This document shows, piece after piece, positions 56,129 through 64,000 of a stretch of 64,000 nt of DNA. Under the pieces are notes generated by a model. The model searched no databases and was not told where the DNA came from. It worked only from the letters and a program-made list of their open reading frames with translations. Origin of the DNA: Sphaerosporella brunnea (Eukaryota > Ascomycota > Pezizomycetes > Pezizales > Pyronemataceae); contig VXIS01000011.1 of assembly GCA_008704415.1 (NCBI GenBank), positions 62,001-126,000 of the forward strand, read 5' to 3'. Each line of letters opens with the position of its first letter. Within the stretch, counting starts at the first letter, position 1. The position numbers were made by a program, and so were the translations under genes.

Positions 56129-59100
56129 CTACCGCTTCGGCACAGGACTCCTAGCCCTCTGAACAATCTGACAGTCCCACTCATACTATGCCGCCCCCAA
56201 CAGCAATCAGCCACCACCCCTCCCCGCCTCAGGAAAAAGAAAACTTACCACCCTCCCCGCATCATCGCCGGTATACACAGCCGCCGGCATGGGCAGCACC
56301 TCAGTGATCGCCGCATGCACGACGATTTCACTTTGGAACTGGTTGACATGCTGCAGCCGTTTGAGTCTAGTCAGTTCCCACCCTTCCATCCCAACCCGTT
56401 TTTGCCATATATTGACGATCCCCCTCTTGTGGCCTGTAAACACCAGTTCCCGCTCCAACCACTCGTTTCCTGCGCCCTCATAGAACGCGCAGGAGGCCAC
56501 TATGTCGTCGGAGGCGGAGGAGTCCTCGCAAACGTTTTGACGGAGTATCACTTCGCCGTTGATGGTGAAGAGTGTGACCGTTGGTCCCGCGCATAGCAAG
56601 ATATCGCCGTTAATGTCGTTGACGGCTGCGCAGGAGACCGGGTATGGCGAGGACCATGTGAGGCGCCGGACGAAGCGGAGACGGTTCAGGTCCCAGACAA
56701 TGACTGTCCCATCGGTAGATGCAGTGAGGATAGTGCTGAAGGATCGGGAGAGGGCCATGACGATTATGGGAGTGAGGTGCCCAAACATCGTCATTCTATG
56801 TGACAGTTCGACAGATTTGCTGGCGTGGGCGAGCAGCCACACCGAGACGGCGCCGTCAGTTCCAGCGGTGATGAGAGTTTTCGAGTCTGCAAATTTCGCA
56901 CACGAAACTTGTCCCTGGTGTAAGTGCTCGTGATGCCCAAGCAGCTTCTTGCTCTCGGTGTGGAAGAAGCGAACGCTAGCATCTGAAAAGCCCCATTCCA
57001 TGTATTTGTCGTAGGCCGGTGGGATGTTGAGTCTGAAGGCGCCCGAGCAGAAGACCTTTTCAAATTTGGAGGAATAGACAAGCGAACACACTTTTTCATG
57101 GCTATCCAACAGCGGAAACGGTAGGCGGATCAGACTCTCAGTACCAACATCCAGCCTTGCCCCATGCTGCACGTTGACATCTTTCTGTGCGTGGCTGCGT
57201 GAAAACACTTGGTGCGGCGTCTGGCCAAAGTTATGAATAATCCCAATTGTAGCTAGCCGTTCCACGGGATCCTCGATGTTGTCCAAATCGATTGCGCCGG
57301 AGTAGCTGAGATAGTGGAAGACGTTTGTAGCCTCAACAGCAGCCTCTCCACGCTGCTTGAACCCAAAGACCAGGTCGATCCACTGGTGCAAATGCTGACT
57401 AACGTACGGGCTCTCGAGTGCTTCTCTATGTTTGGCGATGAAGATCTTTGGATCGCCCTTTGCCCACGGCGGCAACACCACGTCGTTAATCGGCTCGTCG
57501 GTACCCTGCTTCATGCCGAAGTTGTACCCGTTTGAGTTCACCAGAAACTCAGGCAGGAAAAAGAACTCAGGGATCAGTTCTCGCACATCGGTCATGTTGT
57601 CCCTAGACGCAGAAGACCATGCCTTTTCGATCGAGTAGAACAACCTGTCGGCGTGGTCGAACTGGCCACCTTGTAGCAATAGATACGACTGCACAAATGG
57701 CTGTAGCCGGATCAAATATGAGCACACAATCATGGCTGACGAAAAGTGCGTGCCATAGTGGAACGGAGGCGACGCTTGATCATTAATCTCGCCAAAAGTC
57801 CGATATCGTTCTCTAAACTCGTTCTGACGTTCGGGAGTTTGGGCACCCATCGGCTTTGAGAAATCTCTAAACGTGCGCGGGTTTGTGAGATCGAGCTCCT
57901 CGCTTGTATAGTCCGCCAACACCCAAGGGAAGACGGGATATTGCGTCAGATCGTTGAAAGTCCTTCCAGCCATAGTGTTGATCAACATGAGGTAGTGGAA
58001 GTTTGAGATCTCTCCCTTGATCCATTTCTTTGTAGCAGGATTCTGGGTCGCCGAACTAAACACATTCGCCAGCTTTGACCCAAAGTTTGACGGATTTTCC
58101 AGATTTCTGAGTGATTCGGCTTTCCACAGGTCACCTGCCCATAGTGTGTTGGGGTTTTCTCTGTTGATCCCGGTAGCCTTAGACAAGAGCTTTGTGTAGA
58201 CAAAGTCCCGTTCCTTCACCGACACTGTCGTCAAGAGATAGCTCCTGCCATCAGAAAAGAACAACTCCAAAGCCACATCTCGGAACAAGAACCGCCGTTT
58301 ACTGATACTGATCAACTCTTCAAACGGCCAATGTCGTGCCTCATGTTCACCCGAGGCCGGCTTACGGTCCTCCGATTCGCGGCCAGAGATCATTTGTAGA
58401 TACTGGTCCCTTTCATCCTTGGGAGCCTGCCAAACGTTGACGATCTCTCCATCGGAGCGCTGGAAAAAGTTGTCGATGAGATAGAGGCAGTTCTTTCCGA
58501 TGATCAAAAGACCCTCGACAGCATCCAGCCCAATCAGCCGCGAGACATTATTGACAAACTCCACGGCATCGCCATGTTGAATACTTCTCAAGACCTTCCG
58601 GTTCTTGTCCTCCCAGCCGTCGTCGTCTTCTTTAGGATCATCAACCAGCTCATAGTCATCATCCATGTCGTCCTCTCCACCATCTCTGCCAGTAGCGTAG
58701 CGACCCTCCTGGTCCATAATAGACTCCGTGTCTTTGGTTGTCAGAATACTAATCTCATCGCCATCCACCGAGAGTGCATGTGGTCGATTGGTGGGAATAT
58801 TTGGGCCGCTGCCGCTGGCAGTGAGCCTTCGTTTCGGCTGGTAGTTGTGAAGATGGCCGCTTCTGTCTGGAAGCATACGTTTCCGCATGCGGTTTCTGCC
58901 TTCTGTCAAGTCCAAACGCCACTTTGTGTCCTCCCCATCATCCAGCAACCCACATGGCCTAGACAGGTCAGCCTCGAGCCTCGCATACTGAGAGATAATA
59001 AAGTTGAGGCTATCCTGCTGATCCTGACAGGCGCGTTGAAACTTGAGGTGTTCCGAGGCAAAGATATTTGCCGACCAGTTTGTGGACACAGACTCATGCC

Positions 59101-62100
59101 TTCCATAAACATCCTCATTATTCAAATCTTCTGTGATCCACTGTCTGAGCTTTTCCTTGCGCTTGGCGATACGAGTCTTGGCTAGCTCTTCAGTCTTGCG
59201 GTTCTCCTCGGTCACGAACGCTTCCCAGGATTTTGACAAGGCGCCGTAAAAGAAAGCATCGAGTTCGGTCCTGTGATCGTCGATCCAATACAGCCACGTG
59301 TCATTGTCCTAGCTCCGTCAGTCTTGCATTGCTATCAACACAGATCCCTTACCAGTTCCATCAGCTTTCTGAATCCCGTGGAGAGCTGTTTATGGTCGAT
59401 ACTCTTGGCTTGGTTCAACAAGACTGCTGTCTCCGCCGGCTTTTGAACCAAGACTATCCGAAGCATCTAGCCAATGAATCAACAAACGTTCGTGGACGAA
59501 GGGCGGATAAAGTACATCTGCTGCAGCGATCTTGAGGTCATGTCTCTGGTCAATGAGTCTAGTATAGAGCAGATAACATATCAACCTCGTAAATTCGCCA
59601 TCCGTATTTTCTGGAGAGAGAATAACGGTCTGCCAATACATCATCTTGTTCAGGAACTCCACAATGTGCTTGGGATCCGTCTTCGAGTCGTCGAGCTCAG
59701 AAAGCCGGAACATTACAATCCTAGAGACGACAGATCGCAGATTGTTGACGCTCTGAGCACATAGCCGCACGCTTTTGAGCTTCGAAACATCCGGACGTTG
59801 CAAATACTCCAGGATAGTTCCCACAAAGTCCAACAAGATCTCGGCCCCGTTTAAGAACCAGCCCTCATAGATGCAGTCTGTAATGTGCAGCGCAAAGCGT
59901 GCAATATTAGTCAACACCCTCGTCTCCGTCAACTTCTTCATGTCGAAGCTGATGAGGTTCTTGATATGTGTGATCGTGTTCCGTAACAGATATGTCTCGA
60001 AATATATCTGGTGCTCTTGGAATCCTGGTGGAATCTTTGTGTTCAATCCGAATCCGGTGAAATCCCGCCTCTCTAACACCATATCCTCAAAAACCGACAT
60101 CACCAGTTCCATCACGCTCTCGACAAGGCTGTTGTACCCAACCAACCCGGCCCCAACAACTTTCATATTCAGTCCAGATCCTATTCCGGGCGTCAATCGT
60201 GCAGAAGAGGGCCCATATTCCGTTGGCTCCTGAGTGACAAGTATAAAAGAGGAACCCCTTCTTAGCCGTTCCGATGTAGAGCGTCCACTAGTCGGCGTAA
60301 GTGGCCGATCCTCAACAGTGACAGTCCTCACTATCGGAGGTGCCGTAGTAGACACGAGCGGGCGAATAACGACGTCGCCACCATCAAACGTCAAGGCCGA
60401 GTCCCGCGAGTTCAGTTCCGTCTCGGCACTGACATGATCCGAGCTGCAAATGACCGGGAACAGAATCCCGAAGAGCTCTTGAATGAACGTCGAAGAGACG
60501 CAGAATTCACGAAACTGTGGACACGTAGAGTGCAAGTGCGAGACAAACTGTATTATTGTTTGCAACATCTTTGTCAATTCGACCATGCGTTTCTCCGAGG
60601 TTTTGCTGCCTACAAGTGGAATGAAATTGGAATCAATGCATGAACAGATACTGGTGATTGGCTTGAGCTCACCTTGAGCTAAGCCTGCTGTGGCTTGGTC
60701 ATTGAGAGATAGCGATCTCTTTCTCAAGGACTTCGGGACTTCCAATGCAGCCTTCTCTTTCCCTGTTCCACTGTCTTTGTTTTCATCTTCCGAGAGCCCC
60801 GCGACCACCGTTCCGATTCCGGCTTTGAGCATGGCAGCTATCACAGGCAGAACTTCCGGATACACTACCTTCGCCTTGTCGCCATCTGAAAACGCTTCCA
60901 GCAACGCAAAGAGATCCACGGGCCCATCCACGTCTACCTTCGCTACGTCTTTGCCGAACAGGATACAGAAGCATATCGACCACAAGGGCGCAACATTCCA
61001 CCATCTCTTCAGTCGGTGTTTCATGATGACAAATCCGCCCGTCTTGCTGGCGAATTTGGACACGTAGCTGCTGCCGTGGATGACTAATAGTCTAGCTAGG
61101 ATCTTTGCGCCTAGAAGTACCACCTTGGGCTCGCTCTCCGCCAGGAGGTACAGGAGCCACTATTTATCTGCAGTCAGCCACATGTTCACGCTTGTGCACA
61201 CTCCAGACGCCACGACAAAGTGTAGACTTGCCTTATTTGTCACTGTCTTCGCGAACTTCTTCAGATTGGCAGTTCCATTTCCATCCTCGCATAACAGGTT
61301 GTGATACATCTCTAAAACCATGACTCCGATTTGCTGTCTGGTAAAGCTCTCATCTTTGAGATCTCCCGACACGCCGACTGGCGTCAAGTATCCAGATTTG
61401 GGACCTGCTCCAGACATGGAAGTGAGCCCACCAACCCGGCTTCGAAGCTGTCCATTGCTCTTCTTAACCCTAAGGGGACGAGATGGATTGTGCTTATGGA
61501 GTGAATAAGTGATGAAAAGTGATAAAGACCGCAACACATCGGCAGACATATTTGACTTGACAAGAACCGTGAAAGCTGCCAGGAAATCTGGGAGAATCTC
61601 TCGACTGAAAACCTCTGCCTTCAAGGCATAGAGAAGCTTCTTCACAATACGCATCCGGACAAGTCGTTTCGAGTTGAAGTGGTGATATTTGCTGCCACTC
61701 GTAAACATCAGAAACTGCGCAAAGTATTCCCGCTGAGTCTCGATATCAGCCGTCCTCCAGACGTCGAAGTCGACCAAAAGTATTCGATATGCCAAGGGGT
61801 TTATTATGAAGCTCTCCTCTGGAGCATCGTGTCTGTAGCCAACGAAGTCCAGCACAAGTCTGAGCAGGTCGCGTCCAACAACTCCATTTGCATCCTTCTG
61901 CCTGATGAGATGGCTCAGGATGGCAAACCCGTTCTCGCGCTCCATTGCCTCGCTATTTCTCCAAGAACCCTTGATCATCTCAAAGAGAATTGCCACTGCG
62001 CGGCATACTTGGCTTGGTGTGCTAGCTACTTCAACCATCTTTAGGCCTATCGCAGCAGCCCCTCCGATTTTCCATGCCGCGTCGTCGAGAGATTGTGGGA

Positions 62101-64000
62101 CGACCACTATCGGCTCGCCAGTCATTATTGCAACTCCATTGGACGAGACGAGCGCTTCGTTGATGGAGGGAACCGCTCCATTGATGGCCACGGCACCGCC
62201 ACGCGTCAATCCTTGAAGGTTCTTGGCCGCATGTTTCGTGAGTGATTGTACAAGCAGAGACTCGTCGATGTTGTTGTCGTCCCGATCGTCGATAACCTGA
62301 GTGGCTGAAATACTCAATACCACCTTACTTTCAGGTATGATGGTGGAAGCCTTTTGCCTGATAGCGGCGACAATATCGCTCTTCTCTTCCCGACCAGGGT
62401 GCATCAACTCGTTCCGCATGTTCAATGCCGCAGATGCCTCGTATGTCTGAAAAGAACCAAGGCAGTCTTGAAAGTTCCCATGATATCGTGGCCCTAGCCG
62501 GTAGAATACTGCTATCAGGTCATCGGAAAGCACATCCTCGAAAAGATGCGTAGTTCCCAAACTCCACTGCGAAGAAACAACGCCTCTACCGAGCCTTGGT
62601 GATAGATCCAGCGGTGTCCCGAAGAATACCTGAACCGGTGTAGCTGCGGAAGGTGGAGATTGAGGATAATTGGCCTTTTGCTGCTCGACGAACTCGCCGT
62701 CTACGTAGAGCGCCGCCTTCGCCGCAGAAGTAGCTCGGCCCTTCTTGTGGACAACAGTGAGGTGGTACCACTTCTTCGGTTCAAATACCGCGGTTTTAAA
62801 GCGCACTGAAGCCCGTGGTGATGACACAGAGGTTTGAAGAATGAACTTTCGAGTATCCTGCTCGATGTATGCAAGGACGAAACAGCGCTGCGAAGAATCA
62901 AAAACGCCGAAAATTGTAGTGTGCATCGAAGGATCAAATGTTTCCACATATATCCACGTAGAAAAGCTATAGCCAGAGGCATTTTGGGGAGGGAAGATGC
63001 GGCCCAGAGACGATATCTCCATTGAGGCATATCCGTGGAGGGACAGGTCGAATTGTATGTGCGGAGGCTCTCTTGAGGTTTTGATAGCCTCTAACAGGAA
63101 TGAGGAAGCATTTTCATCCGACATAGCCCTGCGATACACCTCTCGGGCATCATTCATGTTATTCACCCCAAGCTGTATAAGGTGCCCCGCAAGATCATTC
63201 AAGACCGCCTTTTCACCCGCAGGAACAGCTGGATCCCATAGACGCGGCAGTATCGAGCTCAGAACACCGGTCGAATGCATGGCCACCAGGTTAAACTTGC
63301 TGGCCGAAGCGATGGAGTGCAAGGACTGCAAGACGGCGACTGCAGTAACCTCCGAGTCTTCTGTCCTCGGCATCGCTATTTGGAAGCTGACGAGGAGCGG
63401 CACGATTTCAGCATTCATCAGAACATCCTTGGGACCAAAATGGACATCAATCTTTTCTCGAAGATAATCAAGCACGGCACTGTCACCAGTCAATCGTTTG
63501 TCTGCCACTTCTTTGGCGAGGCCGCGTTTAGTGGACACGACGAGACTCGAAAGCGTGGGATCATCCATGCCGAAGGCCAGCAACACGCCGAAGAGCTGAT
63601 CGGGAGCTTCTGTAGGTAGACCGGTAGCCGCGAGGCCCTGTTGCAGACTGTCCCATCCGATCCGCCGAGCGAAGAAGCGCCGGTTGCCTGGGTGGTTCGA
63701 TAAGGCTTCGGATACGACGCCGATGAGGCATTTGGTCAATTCGATGAAATGGCTCTTCTCCTCGTCGGAGCGGTTGGCAGAGCTGTAGAAACCAGCGAGG
63801 GAATGGAGCGTGGAAAGCAACTGTTCAAATCCCTTCAGCACCCGGAAGGAATCTACCCCGCGTGAGCACAAGAACCGGCAGATGACCACCACCACCACCG
63901 CCACCACCACCACCATAAACACCGCGCACCGACCCATACCTTTAGCTTCCGGCGAATCGACGAGGGTACGCTTCAGCAGTGACAGCCACCGCAAGCGCAC
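56129..64000 (-). CDS. Giant BEACH / WD40 protein (Bph1/LYST/neurobeachin family), 5' part beyond window
   Basis: Seven exons in view: 63940-64000 (continues beyond 64000), 61232-63852, 60673-61159, 59516-60609, 59353-59466, 56249-59308, 56129-56185, giving 2497 residues of C-terminal sequence. Parts in order: armadillo-like helical region; a concanavalin-like lectin fold near 62.65-63.05 kb (FPPQNASGYSFSTWIYVE); further helical repeats; a DUF-type segment (LVQKPAETAVLL, DNDTWLYWIDDHR); a PH-like domain (58.2-58.6 kb); the BEACH domain (57.2-58.1 kb; GEISNFHYLMLINTMAGRTF, DLTQYPVFPWVLADY, YGTHFSSAMIVCSYLIRL); and C-terminal WD40 repeats. Such proteins scaffold vesicle fusion and fission. One intron uses GC-AG (61160-61231) and one is 63 nt with no stop (60610-60672). 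The last exon, only 19 codons, restores the WD-repeat end YEWDCQIVQRARSPVPKR. Confidence 0.93.

Noticed and set aside
59390..59515. In-frame extension of the BEACH exon (PPFVHERLLIHWLDASDS)
   Set aside because: This is a 49-nt intron (59467-59515) plus wrong-frame reading; splicing restores LVQKPAETAVLL and the following conserved segment.

Overview
The window reads as nuclear DNA of a filamentous ascomycete (Pezizomycotina). Genes are intron-rich, and most introns are 45-90 nt with GT..AG ends and fungal consensus. There is an intronless tRNA-Trp, transposon debris of fungal type, and a set of housekeeping genes with fungal domain layouts. I cannot name the species. Gene models were built by hand-splicing; for the spliced genes the exon lengths were checked to keep the reading frame.

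Layout. 0-2.1 kb: a secreted repeat protein with Kex2-type Lys-Arg sites. 2.2-4.9 kb: a tandem array of six tiny one-domain zinc-ribbon proteins, all on the minus strand, one of them broken. 5.1-6.0 kb: an internally deleted hAT transposon. 6.2-8.3 kb: an eight-exon MFS sugar transporter. 9.7-14.3 kb: condensin SMC4. 15.0-15.6 kb: ribosomal protein uL14 (RPL23). 15.8-16.5 kb: a 5'-truncated LINE with an aged target-site duplication. 17.3 kb: tRNA-Trp. 18.2-18.8 kb: a trpC gene fragment and an inverted repeat. 19.9-21.3 kb: a two-RRM/RGG protein. 21.9-22.8 kb: peroxisomal 2,4-dienoyl-CoA reductase ending in SKL. 23.2-23.8 kb: an Atg33-like membrane protein. 24.1-25.4 kb: an ArfGAP. 26.2-29.0 kb: Tudor-SN. 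29.8-30.8 kb: Cu/Zn SOD. 33.1-34.4 kb: transaldolase. 35.6-36.5 kb: a PQ-loop membrane protein. 36.8-39.3 kb: a transposon graveyard (hAT pieces plus a DDE transposase relic). 39.4-40.2 kb: VPS28. 40.6-44.3 kb: a multidomain chromatin-type protein (Zn2Cys6, AT-hooks, SRA-like domain, zinc ribbons, AlkB-like dioxygenase). 45.4-45.9 kb: PET191. 48.6-49.3 kb: TFIIA small subunit. 52.2-53.1 kb: a protein of four 33-residue repeats. 54.0-55.2 kb: a coiled-coil protein. 55.2-55.6 kb: a mariner-type MITE. 56.1 kb to the right edge: the 3' part of a giant BEACH/WD40 protein that continues beyond the window.

Housekeeping genes are scattered among species-specific genes and transposon relics, with no sign of a metabolic cluster. 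The two most unusual loci are the zinc-ribbon microprotein array and the SRA/AlkB-like gene. The first is easily missed because each member is only 27-56 codons long. The second combines DNA-binding, modified-base-reading and base-oxidising type domains in one chain.
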